Position numbers and translations under genes: made by a program
Shown here: positions 1 through 9,556 of the stretch, one piece after another
How positions within the stretch are numbered: position 1 is the stretch's first letter
How the letters are laid out: each line of letters begins with the position of its first letter
Origin: Tsukamurella sp. TY48
Lineage (GTDB): Bacteria > Actinomycetota > Actinomycetes > Mycobacteriales > Mycobacteriaceae
Reading direction: 5' to 3'
Length of the DNA stretch: 64,000 nt
NCBI RefSeq assembly: GCF_019656655.1
Contig: NZ_BPMV01000001.1
Coordinates: 372,001-436,000 of the forward strand
The notes under the pieces: generated by a model
Databases searched by the model: none
The model's input: the letters and a program-made list of their open reading frames with translations, nothing else
Told to the model about the DNA's origin: nothing

Positions 1-540
1 AGCGAGCTGGACTGGTACTACAACGAGGGCGCCTCGCACGTGTACCCGGACAACTGGGAGGAGTACCTGGCCCCGCTCGACGAGGCCGACCGCTCCCCTG
101 AGGCGGACAAGATCGCGGCGTACCACCGGCTGCTGCACTCCGACGACACCGACGTGGCCCTGCGGGCCGCGAAGGCGTGGTCGAAGTGGGAACGCAGCAC
201 GAGCCACCTGATCAACACCCCGGAGTCCTCGGCCGACGCCGACGATCCGCGGTTCGCGATCCCATTCGCGCAGATCGAGAATCACTACTTCGTGAACGGC
301 GGCTTCCTGAACGAGGGCCAGTTGCTGCGGGACATCGACCGCATCGCCGGCACTCCGGGCGTGATCGTGCAGGGCCGCTACGACGTGGTGTGCCCGGCGC
401 GCAGCGCCTGGGACCTGCACCGGGCGTGGCCCGCCGCGGACATCACGATCGTGCCCGATGCCGGTCACTCGGCGTTCGAGCCCGGTATCCGTTCGGCGCT
501 CATCGAGGCCACCGACCGATTCGCGAACCTCGGGAGCTGA
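1..540 (+). CDS. pip: Prolyl aminopeptidase (alpha/beta hydrolase), 3' part
   Basis: This is the last 179 codons of an alpha/beta-hydrolase peptidase that removes N-terminal proline. The reading frame is open from base 1, so the start lies outside the window. The visible part holds the helical-lid region and the C-terminal catalytic half: an Asp in GRYDVVCP and the catalytic His in PDAGHSAFEP, as in proline iminopeptidases. The nucleophile Ser motif (GGSWG) must lie upstream and cannot be checked. The next gene begins 3 bases after the stop, so the two are probably co-transcribed. Confidence 0.9.
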   Translation, partial: SELDWYYNEGASHVYPDNWEEYLAPLDEADRSPEADKIAAYHRLLHSDDTDVALRAAKAWSKWERSTSHLINTPESSADADDPRFAIPFAQIENHYFVNGGFLNEGQLLRDIDRIAGTPGVIVQGRYDVVCPARSAWDLHRAWPAADITIVPDAGHSAFEPGIRSALIEATDRFANLGS

Positions 541-543
541 GCG

Positions 544-2016
544 ATGGCCGAGCAGCGTGAGATCGAGACCAAGTACGAGGTCGGCGCGGACACCGCGGTG
601 CCCGCCCTGGCCGCGGTACCGGGGGTGGACCACACGTCGACCGACGAGGTCTTCCACCTGTCCGCCGTGTACTACGACACCGAGGCGCTGGACCTGTCCG
701 CGAATCGGATCACGCTGCGCCGCCGCACGGGCGGCAAGGACGACGGGTGGCACCTCAAGCTGCCCGACGGTGCCGACCGCCGCGAGGTGACCGCGCCCCT
801 GGGCGACGACGACGAGGTGCCGGCGGAGCTGCTCGACCGGGTCCGCGCCGTCGTCCGGGGCCGGCCTCTCGCCCCGATCGCCATCGTCAACAACCAGCGG
901 CACACCACGTACTGCCATGCGGCCGACGGTGAGCTGCTCGGCGAGTTCGTCGACGACCACGTCAGCTCGGTATCGCTGCTCCCCGAGGGCGCCGAGAAGA
1001 CCTGGCGCGAATGGGAGTTCGAGGTTCCCGACACCGCGCTCGGGCGCAAGGCGGCGATCGCCGTCGACCGGGCCCTGCGTGCGGCCGGCGGCGACACCCC
1101 GGATTCGGCGTCGAAGCTGGCGCGTGCGATCGACGCCGATCCCCGGCGGGGCACCGTCGAGCTGCCGAAGAAGGCTTCGCACGCCACCGCCGCGCAGCTC
1201 CTGGTGGCGGCGCTGGCGGCGTACCGGGATCGACTGGTGCAGCAGGACCCGCGGGTACGGCAGCACGGCGACGATTCCGTGCACCAGATGCGGGTGGCGA
1301 CCCGGCAACTGCGCAGTGTGCTCACCGAGTACTCGGGGTTCTTCTCCGGACCCGCGCGGGCGGCCCTGAGTTCCGAGCTCAAGTTGCTGGCCTCGGTGCT
1401 CGGCACGGTGCGCGACGCGGAGGTGCTCGCCGACCGGTTCGCCGCCTTCGACGCCGAGGGCGAGCTGGGCGGTGCGGGTGCCGCACTCGCGGAACGGCAG
1501 CGGGCCGCGGAGGCCCGCGGCTGGGTGCGGGTTGCGAGCGCCCTCGACTCCGATCGCTACTACCTGCTCCTCGACGCCGTGGACGCGCTGATCGAGGATC
1601 CACCGCTCAAGGACCGCGCCGAGCAGCCCGCGGTCAAGAGCCTGGCACCCCTGCTGCACAAGCGGATCCGGGCGTTCGCCAAGGAGTCCTCCGCCCTCCT
1701 GGCGGATCCGGCGGCGACGGACGACGATGTGCACGCCGTGCGCAAACACGCCAAGCGACTGCGGTACGCCGCAGCGGTCGTCGAGCCGGTGGTGCGCGGT
1801 GAGCTGCGCGCCCAGGTGAAGGCGCTCGCGGCCGTACAGACCCGGCTCGGCGAGTTCCAGGACGCGACGATCGCCCGCGACGCGATCGCCGATCTGGCGG
1901 CGGAGACCACCGATCCGGCGATCGCCTTCCGGCTGGGCAGGCTCGACGCCGTCGAGGAGCGCCGCGCCGCCCGAGCCCGGGCATCACTGCCCGAGCTGCT
2001 GCGGAAGCTGCGCTGA
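544..2016 (+). CDS. CYTH and CHAD domain protein
   Basis: A 490-residue two-domain protein. The N-terminal part (about 1-200) is a CYTH triphosphate-tunnel domain, recognised by the EIETKYEV signature (ExExK) near residue 5 and alternating charged beta strands (ITLRRRTGG). The C-terminal part (about 215-490) is a CHAD domain with conserved His in HQMRVATRQLRS and VHAVRKHAKRLRYA. CYTH proteins hydrolyse or bind organic or inorganic triphosphates, and CHAD domains bind polyphosphate. A role in polyphosphate or triphosphate metabolism is inferred, and the exact substrate is unknown. It follows the peptidase gene by 3 bases. Confidence 0.92.
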   Translation: MAEQREIETKYEVGADTAVPALAAVPGVDHTSTDEVFHLSAVYYDTEALDLSANRITLRRRTGGKDDGWHLKLPDGADRREVTAPLGDDDEVPAELLDRVRAVVRGRPLAPIAIVNNQRHTTYCHAADGELLGEFVDDHVSSVSLLPEGAEKTWREWEFEVPDTALGRKAAIAVDRALRAAGGDTPDSASKLARAIDADPRRGTVELPKKASHATAAQLLVAALAAYRDRLVQQDPRVRQHGDDSVHQMRVATRQLRSVLTEYSGFFSGPARAALSSELKLLASVLGTVRDAEVLADRFAAFDAEGELGGAGAALAERQRAAEARGWVRVASALDSDRYYLLLDAVDALIEDPPLKDRAEQPAVKSLAPLLHKRIRAFAKESSALLADPAATDDDVHAVRKHAKRLRYAAAVVEPVVRGELRAQVKALAAVQTRLGEFQDATIARDAIADLAAETTDPAIAFRLGRLDAVEERRAARARASLPELLRKLR

Positions 2017-2020
2017 CCGG

Positions 2021-2755
2021 CTAGACGCCGGCGATCGCCGCGACCCGGTTGCCGATATCGGCGCCGGAGTAGTTGTTGTGCGAGTTGGACACGGTCTGCA
2101 TCAGGTCACCGGTCCAGTGGCACACGGGATCCCCGGTGTTGCAGATGCTGATCGTGCGGCCGCCGACGGCGGGCGGCAGCGGCGCGGGATCGGCACCGCT
2201 GATCGGAACCGACGCCTGCGCCATGCCCGGCGTGCGGGGCGCGGAGCCGAGGTAGCGCGTGGTGTCGTTCGGGATGCGATCGGGATCGGCGATGAGTCCC
2301 GCGGCCACCACCTGCGGGCGCGGCCCCATGCGCTGCAGTGCGCGGTGCACCGCCGAGGCGCCCTGGGAGTAGCCGACCAAGACGATCTTGGTGGACGGAC
2401 ACTGCTTGATCACGATGTCGACATCGCCCTGGGTATTGCCCGCACCGATGTTGATGCTGGCCAGGAAGCCGCCGACCTGGTCGAGCCCGCTGGGGACGGG
2501 CGCCGCGGGGTAGTAGATCGGGCGCAGCGCCACCGTCTTACCGGCGGCCCGCACCTTCGACGCGAAGGCCTGCGCGGCGGAATTGACCATCGTGCCCATG
2601 CCGCCGCCGACGCCGCCCTCACCCGAGCCGGCGGCACCGATGAAGGTGTAGTCGGCGCAGCCCGGCGCGGCGGAGGCCGGACTCGCGACGGCCAGCGGTG
2701 CGACCGGAGCGAGAAGAGCGGCGAGGACGGGGACCAGGACGTGACGTCGGCTCAT
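2021..2755 (-). CDS. Secreted cutinase-family serine esterase
   Basis: A 244-residue exported alpha/beta hydrolase of the cutinase/Culp family. It starts at the ATG giving MSRRHVLVPVLAALL, a signal peptide ending near ASA. The nucleophile motif GYSQGA is visible, with the later Asp and His in GDPVCHW and SHNNYSGA, and paired Cys residues as in cutinases. Mycobacterial relatives are cell-wall esterases or lipases acting on ester lipids. It is convergent with the CYTH/CHAD gene and lies 5 bases past the end of the upstream RNB gene on the same strand, so it may be the last gene of that operon. Confidence 0.93.
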   Translation of the reverse strand: MSRRHVLVPVLAALLAPVAPLAVASPASAAPGCADYTFIGAAGSGEGGVGGGMGTMVNSAAQAFASKVRAAGKTVALRPIYYPAAPVPSGLDQVGGFLASINIGAGNTQGDVDIVIKQCPSTKIVLVGYSQGASAVHRALQRMGPRPQVVAAGLIADPDRIPNDTTRYLGSAPRTPGMAQASVPISGADPAPLPPAVGGRTISICNTGDPVCHWTGDLMQTVSNSHNNYSGADIGNRVAAIAGV

Positions 2756-2760
2756 GGCTT

Positions 2761-4179
2761 TCAAACTAGCGTGCCATCGAAGCCGAAGGCCACCTTTCGA
2801 GTAGCAACATCGGCGGATTCCAGGCGCACGCGCACCCGCTCCCCCTCCGGCGGCTTGCCGTTGCACAATGCGATCACCGCGGGATCGTCGAGGAGCACCT
2901 GATCCTCGCGCATCGCGATCGCGTCGAAGGTCTCTCCGACGCGATCGCCGAGGATCACGGCCTCGGTGAGGTCGATGCAGGCGCGGTCCACCTTGTTGGC
3001 GATGCCGTTCGTGCGCTGCATCGTCTCGGCGACGTCGGTGAGCGCGTCCCGGGCCCAGGCGGGGACCTCGGTGCCCGCGACGACGGCGAGGCAGACCTCG
3101 GTGGCGTACCTGTCCGCGAGGCGGCGCAGGGGCGCGGTGACGTGCGCATAGGGCGCGCCGACCCCGGCGTGCGAGGCGTCCTCCGGCAGCGCGGCGAGGC
3201 CGGGTCCGAAGGCGGCGTAGCCGGACCCGCGGAGCAGCCGCGCGGCATCGCTCATGACGGCGAGGCCGCGCGGGGTGCTCACATCGACCTGGGCCAGGAA
3301 TTCGCCGACGGTGGCGCCCTTCGGCCATTGCTGTCCCAGGGCCTTGGCGGTGCGCCCCAGCGCGGCGACGGCATCGTCGGGGGCGGCCGGCAGAGTTCGG
3401 AGCAGGCCCACCCCGGCGTCGAGCATGATCTTGGCCGCGCACACGCCGGTGAGCAGGGAGATCTGCGCGTTGTAGCCGTCGAAATCGGTGCGCGGTTCGA
3501 TCCGCAACTCCCACCCGTCGGCGCCGCGGAAGGCCTCCTGGGCCGGGAGGCGCAACTCGATGGCGCCGTGCGCGCGGGCCCAGGCCTGGCGCAACCGGCC
3601 GACCTCCGGGAGCAGGGCGACGCTGGGGTGCACGCGCCCAGCGTCGAAGTCGGCCTGCACCCCCGCGTAGTCGAGTTGCGCGCGCGACCGGACGGTGGCG
3701 CGGCGCACCGTCGCGGCGGTCACCTCACCGGAGGCGTTCAGCCGGATCTCCCACAGCACGGCGGGCCGGTCCTGTTCCGGGAGCAGCGATCCGACGCCCT
3801 CGGACAGCGACCGCGGGTGCAGCGGCACCGACCCGTCGGGCAGGTACATGGTCTGGCCGCGCCGCCGGGTCTCGGCCTCCAGCGCGCCGCCGGGTGCGAC
3901 CAGGGCGCCGACGTCGGCGATCGCGTAGTGCACCAGGTAGCCCTCGCCGTCGGCGGCGATGTGCACGGCCTGGTCGAGATCCTTCGAACCCGGCGGATCG
4001 ATGGTGACGAACTCGATGTCGCGACGGTCGACGCGGGCATCGGCGTGGCGGTCGGCGGCGGCATCGGCCTCCGCCTGCACCTCGTCGGGGAACTGCTCGA
4101 CCAGTTCGAACTCGGCACGGACGGTGGAGAAATCGACGTCGCTCGACGGGACGGCGCCGCGCATCGGAATGCCGGTCAC
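2761..4179 (-). CDS. RNB-domain ribonuclease (RNase II/R type)
   Basis: A 472-residue protein dominated by an RNB catalytic domain. The metal-binding acidic cluster is seen in TIDPPGSKDLDQAVHI at about residues 55-70, followed by the Y.V.YAIADVGA block of RNase II/R exonucleases. It lacks the long N-terminal cold-shock domains and C-terminal S1 domain of full RNase R, so it is the short actinobacterial form. A GTG start is chosen because it overlaps the stop of the upstream thioesterase gene (GTGA), a typical coupled arrangement. An internal ATG 15 bases later is the alternative. Confidence 0.9.
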   Translation of the reverse strand: MTGIPMRGAVPSSDVDFSTVRAEFELVEQFPDEVQAEADAAADRHADARVDRRDIEFVTIDPPGSKDLDQAVHIAADGEGYLVHYAIADVGALVAPGGALEAETRRRGQTMYLPDGSVPLHPRSLSEGVGSLLPEQDRPAVLWEIRLNASGEVTAATVRRATVRSRAQLDYAGVQADFDAGRVHPSVALLPEVGRLRQAWARAHGAIELRLPAQEAFRGADGWELRIEPRTDFDGYNAQISLLTGVCAAKIMLDAGVGLLRTLPAAPDDAVAALGRTAKALGQQWPKGATVGEFLAQVDVSTPRGLAVMSDAARLLRGSGYAAFGPGLAALPEDASHAGVGAPYAHVTAPLRRLADRYATEVCLAVVAGTEVPAWARDALTDVAETMQRTNGIANKVDRACIDLTEAVILGDRVGETFDAIAMREDQVLLDDPAVIALCNGKPPEGERVRVRLESADVATRKVAFGFDGTLV

Positions 4180-4979
4180 TCCGCGTCGACCGCCTCGACG
4201 CTCATCGCCGCAGCAGTGCGATCGCCGGCCACGAGCCAGGCGTAGAGCACATCGCCGTCGCGGTAGGCGAGCAGGCGCGGGGCGTCCTCGATCTGGAGCG
4301 CGGAATTGTGCTCGACCACGCCGCGCAGGGGCAGCCGCTCGCGCAGGTCCGGCTGGGTGGCGAGCACCTCCTCCAGCGCCGTCCAGTACACGGCGTTGTT
4401 GACGTGCTGGATGATGTCGAGGTCCGCGGCGCGCAGCAGGAAGGGCACCTCGTAGGCGTCCGGGTGGGGCTTCGGATCGAGCCAGGACTTCCAGCGCAGC
4501 ACGCCGGGCTCGGCCGCGGCGCCGAAGGTGCCGAGGAAGGTCTCGCTCAGCGCCGACGGGGTGAGCGTGTCGATGTTGAAGTTGATCCAGAAGGCCTCGG
4601 TCTCGATCCGCGTTCCCTTGACCCCGTCGATGCCGATCCGCACGTTGCACCAGCGCGAACCCATCTTCGAGCCCCAGCGTTCCACGGTGAGCACATCGGG
4701 CTGCTCGCCGCCCTCCAGGATCTCGATCACCGTGCGGCGCACCACCCAGTAGGGGTGGATCTCCTCGTAGTCCACGTGCCGCAGGTGATCCTGGCCGGTG
4801 TCCTGCAGGTACCGGGCGACGCCGTCGAACTTCAGGCGGCGGTCCTGGCTCACCGCGTCGCCCCGCACGGAGCGCTGGGCGGTGTAGATGGCGCCGCTTT
4901 CCAGCAGTTCGCTGCGGCGGGCCGGGTCGGTGATGCGCGGGGGCAGGGGTTCTCCGATCACGTCCGGAGTCTTGCACAC
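4176..4979 (-). CDS. Acyl-ACP thioesterase-like double hotdog protein
   Basis: A 267-residue protein resembling the acyl-ACP thioesterase family (FatA/FatB-like, two hotdog folds). The second hotdog carries the Asn-His type motif in DIIQHVNNAVYWTALEE, near residue 190, which corresponds to the catalytic region of plant and bacterial acyl-ACP thioesterases. It would release fatty acids from acyl carrier protein or CoA; the substrate chain length cannot be read. It is translationally coupled to the RNB nuclease gene by a 4-base overlap. Actinobacterial homologues are common but poorly studied. Confidence 0.85.
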   Translation of the reverse strand: MCKTPDVIGEPLPPRITDPARRSELLESGAIYTAQRSVRGDAVSQDRRLKFDGVARYLQDTGQDHLRHVDYEEIHPYWVVRRTVIEILEGGEQPDVLTVERWGSKMGSRWCNVRIGIDGVKGTRIETEAFWINFNIDTLTPSALSETFLGTFGAAAEPGVLRWKSWLDPKPHPDAYEVPFLLRAADLDIIQHVNNAVYWTALEEVLATQPDLRERLPLRGVVEHNSALQIEDAPRLLAYRDGDVLYAWLVAGDRTAAAMSVEAVDAE

Positions 4980-5013
4980 CCGGGGCCGGGAATCCGCGCG
5001 GCCACCGGATCCC

Positions 5014-5847
5014 TCAGTCGACGGTGCGCTTGTTGAACGCCCGCACGGCGAGCGGGGCGAGGATCGCGGTCAACAGCACGGCCCAGCCGATCGTCGCCAG
5101 CACCGGATGCTGCAGCGACCAGGGCGCGTCTTCCCGGAGCGGTAGCCCGTTGCCCCACAGCTCCCGCATCGCCTGCACCAGTGACGAGACGGGATTCCAC
5201 TCCGCGACCGCCCGCAGCCAGGGGGCCATTCCGGCGGTGGGCACGAAGGCGTTCGACAGGAAAGTCACGGGAAACATTGTTGCGAACATGAATCCGTTCA
5301 CCGCTTCGACCGACTGCATGAGGCAGCCGACCAGGATGCCGAACCAGATCATCGCGAACCCGAACAGGAGCAGGACGGCGAAGCCGAGCACCGCGTCGAT
5401 CGGATTGGTGCGGATGCGCCACCCGATCACGAGGCCCGTGAGGCACATGACCACGATGCCGATCGACGAGTGCAGGAGGCTGGCGATGCTGCGCCCGATC
5501 AGCACGGAGGCGCGGCTGATCGGCAACGAACGGAACCGGTCGATGATGCCCTTGTCGAGGTCGGTGGTGAGGCCGCTGGCCACCACGAAGCAGGTGAACA
5601 CCATCGTCTGCCCCAGGATGCCGGGCAACAGGTACTCGCGGTAGGAGACGCCCTCGGTGGGGATGGCGGCGCCGAAGACGAAGGCGAACAGCACCGTGAA
5701 CATGATCGGCTGGATGGTGACGTCCGAGAGCATCTCGGGCATCCGCTTGGTATGGATGAGGCTGCGCCGGACCATGATCCACGACTGGGTCCACAGGCTG
5801 GTCTGGTGCGTCTCCACCGCTGCGGCGGTGCTCGTGGGGGTGCTCAT
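5014..5847 (-). CDS. ABC-2 type exporter permease (DrrB-like)
   Basis: A 277-residue integral membrane protein with about six hydrophobic segments and the ABC-2 permease pattern (DLDKGIIDRFRSLPISR in the conserved central loop). It pairs with the ATPase encoded immediately upstream: its ATG overlaps the ATPase stop by 4 bases (ATGA). DrrAB-type pairs export lipophilic drugs or lipids such as daunorubicin or phthiocerol dimycocerosate. The substrate here is unknown. The pair has no biosynthetic neighbour, so a drug or lipid efflux role is inference. Confidence 0.93.
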   Translation of the reverse strand: MSTPTSTAAAVETHQTSLWTQSWIMVRRSLIHTKRMPEMLSDVTIQPIMFTVLFAFVFGAAIPTEGVSYREYLLPGILGQTMVFTCFVVASGLTTDLDKGIIDRFRSLPISRASVLIGRSIASLLHSSIGIVVMCLTGLVIGWRIRTNPIDAVLGFAVLLLFGFAMIWFGILVGCLMQSVEAVNGFMFATMFPVTFLSNAFVPTAGMAPWLRAVAEWNPVSSLVQAMRELWGNGLPLREDAPWSLQHPVLATIGWAVLLTAILAPLAVRAFNKRTVD

Positions 5848-6842
5848 GCGGAGGCCTCCTCGGCATCGTCGGATTCGGCGGGCGCCGAGGGCTCGGTGCG
5901 CTGGCCCGTGAGGGACAGGAAGACGTCGTCGAGGCTGGGGCGGGCGAGACCGAGATCGTCGACCTCGATCCCGCTGTCCGCGAACAGCGCGACCACGCGG
6001 TTCAGGTCGGACAGTCCGTCGGCCGGGGTGCTGATGCGCCGTGCGCCCTCGTCCACGAAGACCTCGCCGCCGAGCCCTGCCAGGAGGTCGCGGGAGCGCG
6101 GGATATCGGCCGAGTCCGAGACGGTGAGCACCAGACTGGCGGCACCCGCCCGCTCCTTGAGCTGCAGCGGCGTGCCCTGCGCGATCACCTTGCCCTTGTC
6201 GATCACCACGATGTCGTCCGCCAACTGATCGGCCTCCTCCAGGTACTGCGTGGTGAGCAGCAGCGTGGTCCCCTGCGCCACGAGCGACCGCAACACGTCC
6301 CACAGCTCGGAACGCGACCGCGGATCGAGGCCGGTGGTGGGCTCGTCCAGGAAGAGCACCGGCGGCGCGGTGAGCAGGCTGACCGCCAGATCGAGCCGGC
6401 GCCGCATACCACCGGAGTACGCCTTGACCTGTTTGTCCCCGGCCGCGGTGAGCGAGAACTGTTCGAGCAGATCGTCACTGCGGCGCTTGAGGACCGCCTT
6501 GGGGATGCCGTACAACCCGCCGATCATCCTGAGGTTCTCCCGACCGGTGAGGATCTCGTCGACCGTGGCCGCCTGCCCCGTCAGCCCCATACTGCGGCGG
6601 ACCTGCGCCGGATCGTCGACCACATCGAATCCCGCGATCCGCGCGGTCCCCGAGGTGGGCGGCGAGAGCGTGGTCATCATCCGGACCGTGGTGGTCTTCC
6701 CCGCACCGTTGGGCCCCAGCATGCCGAGCACCTTGCCCGCCGGAACCCGGAAGCTCACTCCGTCCACCGCGGTGAAGTCGTCGAAACGTTTGACGAGGTC
6801 GATCGCCTCGATGGCCCAGTCGCCGGGGGCTGTATCGGTCAT
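5844..6842 (-). CDS. ABC exporter ATP-binding protein (DrrA-like)
   Basis: A 332-residue ATPase. Walker A is GPNGAGKTT near residue 41, the ABC signature is YSGGMRRR, and Walker B is LFLDEPTTGLD. A C-terminal extension of about 90 residues is typical of the daunorubicin-resistance DrrA group. The ATG giving MTDTAPGDW is chosen; a GTG 24 bases upstream is possible but has no ribosome-binding site. It energises the permease encoded just downstream. A short unknown gene is divergent. Confidence 0.94.
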   Translation of the reverse strand: MTDTAPGDWAIEAIDLVKRFDDFTAVDGVSFRVPAGKVLGMLGPNGAGKTTTVRMMTTLSPPTSGTARIAGFDVVDDPAQVRRSMGLTGQAATVDEILTGRENLRMIGGLYGIPKAVLKRRSDDLLEQFSLTAAGDKQVKAYSGGMRRRLDLAVSLLTAPPVLFLDEPTTGLDPRSRSELWDVLRSLVAQGTTLLLTTQYLEEADQLADDIVVIDKGKVIAQGTPLQLKERAGAASLVLTVSDSADIPRSRDLLAGLGGEVFVDEGARRISTPADGLSDLNRVVALFADSGIEVDDLGLARPSLDDVFLSLTGQRTEPSAPAESDDAEEASA

Positions 6843-6923
6843 GGGGTCGACGGTAGTGCGCCCCACTGACGAGTTCTAGGAGTTTTCGGCACGAACCGGA
6901 CCGCAAGGGACCACGATGAAGCC

Positions 6924-7187
6924 ATGCCGATGCTGCGAACCGGATCCGTGGTGACCGTCTACGTCGGCATCGCCGACGAGGCCCGGGTCGCCGAATTGCT
7001 CGCCCGCGACGGGCACACCTGGTTGCGGTCGACGGGCGTGTACGTGGCGCCCTCCGGCGCGGTCGATGCGGCGGTCTTCCGGGTGAGCGTGCACGGCCTC
7101 GGGAGCGGGCGGCTGGTCAAGAAGCTGCGGGCCGCGCAGCAATCGATCTGGCTCACCTTCGACGTGGCCGGCGAGGTCGGCTTCTAA
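6924..7187 (+). CDS. Small conserved protein of unknown function
   Basis: An 87-residue cytoplasmic protein with no recognised domain. It contains alternating short hydrophobic strands (VVTVYVGIADEARV, GVYVAPSG, FRVSVHGLGSG) suggestive of a small alpha/beta fold. Codon usage is like that of its neighbours. Its stop overlaps the end of the convergent DUF6194-like gene by 4 bases. An ATG two codons downstream is an alternative start. No function can be assigned. Confidence 0.6.
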   Translation: MPMLRTGSVVTVYVGIADEARVAELLARDGHTWLRSTGVYVAPSGAVDAAVFRVSVHGLGSGRLVKKLRAAQQSIWLTFDVAGEVGF

Positions 7188-7672
7188 CTGCGGCGGGCGC
7201 GCCCCGCCTCGCGCTCGTGCGCCGCCCGCAGCAGCGCGGCCACGTCCTGCGCGGCGGCCGGATTCACCACCGACACCCAGCCCTGCGCCGCGTAGAGCGG
7301 ATGCGGGATGAGGGCGCCGTCGGCGGCGTAGTCCCACTCCCCGGCGCGCGCCGCGTGCTCGGCCGGCGGGTATCCGATCAGCTCGGCGAAGGCCTCGCGC
7401 CCCACGTTGGCGTTCACCCGGAAAGCGCCCGGCCGGCCGAGGTCGGAGGACTCATCGCCGGGGTAGTCCTTGGTGACGATGGTCGCGAAGGGCATCACGG
7501 CGGGCCGCTCCCCCGGGGTGAAATAGGCGAAGGTGTCGCCCCAGGCCACCTCGGGTACCGGGGTCACCCCGTCGGCGGCCAGCGCGCCTGGGGCGATGGT
7601 GTCCGCGGTGGTGTCCGGCAGCGCCGCCAGGACGGCGATCACGTCCTCGCGGACGCGGTTCCGGTCGGTCAT
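7184..7672 (-). CDS. DUF6194-like protein
   Basis: A 162-residue soluble protein. Motifs such as WGDTFAYF, PFATIVTKDYPGDESSDL and the FRVNANVGR block match the actinobacterial DUF6194-type hypothetical family (recognised by pattern, not by search). The function of this family is unknown. It is encoded 7 bases downstream of the DUF2127 membrane protein gene on the same strand, so the two probably form an operon. The start ATG gives MTDRNRVRED. Confidence 0.75.
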   Translation of the reverse strand: MTDRNRVREDVIAVLAALPDTTADTIAPGALAADGVTPVPEVAWGDTFAYFTPGERPAVMPFATIVTKDYPGDESSDLGRPGAFRVNANVGREAFAELIGYPPAEHAARAGEWDYAADGALIPHPLYAAQGWVSVVNPAAAQDVAALLRAAHEREAGRARRS

Positions 7673-7679
7673 GGCTCTC

Positions 7680-8429
7680 CTACTGTCCGGCGCGCCGCAC
7701 CGCGAGCACGCTCTCCGATTCCCGTTCGGCGTAGTAGGCCTCGGCACCGCCGTTGAGCCCGAACAGCCGCTTGCTCCACAGTAGCCAGGCGACGGCGGCG
7801 ATGTTGACCAGTAGTGCGCCCGCCCGGAGCACCGTGACCTTCTCGCTGATCTCGTAGATCTCCAGCGGGAGGAAGGCCGAGGTGGCGATCACCGCGAAGT
7901 ACTCGCCCCAGCGCGCGCCGCGCCACAGCCCGACCGCCTCGATCATCTCGACGAGGGCGTAGGCGAAGAGCGCCACCGCGATCCACGCCAGCGTAGTGCC
8001 GGACAGGTCGAGCGCCTCGTCGAGCGCGCGGATGATGCGCGAGTCGTCGGGGTTCCAACCCAGCTGTTCGCCCAGCGTCCGGAGCACCGGCAGTTCGGAG
8101 TCGAAGATCTGGCGCAGGTGCGTGCGCGAGCCGCGCACCTGCCACACGGCGACGCCTGCGGCCACGAACACCAGTCCGCGCAGCAGTCGCTCGATCGCGA
8201 GGAAGCGCATGATCAACTCGTCCCGCAGGGCGCGCCCGCGCGGCACCGTCGGCGCGTGGGCGGCGGGTCCCGATCCCTGCGGCTCGCCCACCACGTAGTC
8301 GTCGCAGCGCAGGCACCGCCACGCCGAACCCTCCGCCGTCTCCGCGTGGATGCGCGCGCTGAGATCGGCCTCGTCGGGCGCGTAGGTGACGTGACCGCGC
8401 ACGCCGCACCACAGCACGGAGAGATCCAT
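7680..8429 (-). CDS. DUF2127 family membrane protein
   Basis: A 249-residue protein with an N-terminal cytoplasmic part containing two CxxC-like pairs (LWCGVRGH and WRCLRCDD), a possible small zinc site, followed by about four transmembrane segments. The membrane part fits DUF2127 (IERLLRGLVFVAAG, VEMIEAVGLWRGARWGEYFAV). The function is unknown. The extra Cys-containing N-terminus of about 75 residues is an addition to the membrane domain. It leads a two-gene unit with the DUF6194-like gene. Confidence 0.8.
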   Translation of the reverse strand: MDLSVLWCGVRGHVTYAPDEADLSARIHAETAEGSAWRCLRCDDYVVGEPQGSGPAAHAPTVPRGRALRDELIMRFLAIERLLRGLVFVAAGVAVWQVRGSRTHLRQIFDSELPVLRTLGEQLGWNPDDSRIIRALDEALDLSGTTLAWIAVALFAYALVEMIEAVGLWRGARWGEYFAVIATSAFLPLEIYEISEKVTVLRAGALLVNIAAVAWLLWSKRLFGLNGGAEAYYAERESESVLAVRRAGQ

Positions 8430-8472
8430 CCGGCCAGGCTAGCGCCGATCCGGCGGATCCGCGTGGGGCGGA

Positions 8473-8884
<412 letters not shown>

Positions 8885-8908
8885 CCGCGTCGTACAGGGT
8901 ACCCCGCG

Positions 8909-9556
8909 CTAGACCTGGGGGGTGCGGTTGACCAGCCGCACCGAAGCGCCGCCGTCGGGATAGAAGTCGGCGATCGAGATCGACGCCAGGTCCAGGTGCA
9001 GCCGGTAGAGGAGCTGCGGGCCCGCGTCCAGCGCGATCCGCAGCAGGGTCTTGATCGGCGTCACGTGCGAGACCACCAGGACGGTGCCGCCGGGATGCTC
9101 GGCCAGGATGTCGCGCAATGCGGACTCCACGCGGCTGTGCACCTGGTCGAAGCTCTCGCCGCCGGGAGCGGCCACCGAGGTGTCCCCCAGCCAGCGGCCG
9201 TGCAGGCCGGGATCGCGCTCACGCGCCTGCGCGAAGGTCAGGCCCTCCCACTCGCCGAAGTCGGTCTCGATGAACCGGTCTTCGATCCGGATCCGGACAT
9301 CGCGGCCGATGTTCACCTCGGCGGCGGTCTCGCGCGCCCGGTCCAGCGGCGAACACACGATGGCATCGATCTCGCTCGACGCCAGCAGGCCCGCCGCGCC
9401 CGCTGCTTGCGCACGGCCCACCTCGGTGAGCCGCGGATTCCCTCGGCCCGAGTACAGGCGACCCACCGAGGCCCGGGTCTGCCCGTGCCGCAACAGGATC
9501 AACCGAGTCGGTTCGGCCACCGAAGTGGTCCACCCGCCGCGCTGAGGCGCCGTCAC
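8909..9556 (-). CDS. Histidine phosphatase family protein
   Basis: A 215-residue phosphoglycerate-mutase-like phosphatase. The catalytic RHG is in LILLRHGQTRAS near residue 22, with the second His in VVSHVTPIK. The GTG start overlaps the stop of the upstream zinc-ribbon gene by 4 bases (GTGA). In Mycobacterium tuberculosis the protein at this place (Rv2228c) is an RNase HI domain fused to such a phosphatase. Here only the phosphatase half exists, with no room for RNase H before the zinc-ribbon gene. Acid phosphatase or CobC-like (alpha-ribazole phosphatase) activity is inferred. Confidence 0.9.
   Translation of the reverse strand: MTAPQRGGWTTSVAEPTRLILLRHGQTRASVGRLYSGRGNPRLTEVGRAQAAGAAGLLASSEIDAIVCSPLDRARETAAEVNIGRDVRIRIEDRFIETDFGEWEGLTFAQARERDPGLHGRWLGDTSVAAPGGESFDQVHSRVESALRDILAEHPGGTVLVVSHVTPIKTLLRIALDAGPQLLYRLHLDLASISIADFYPDGGASVRLVNRTPQV

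Noticed and set aside
2761-4977. One 738-codon frame joining the RNB nuclease with sequence upstream
   Set aside because: The upstream part lies out of frame over the thioesterase gene. The GTGA overlap gives a clear start for the nuclease.
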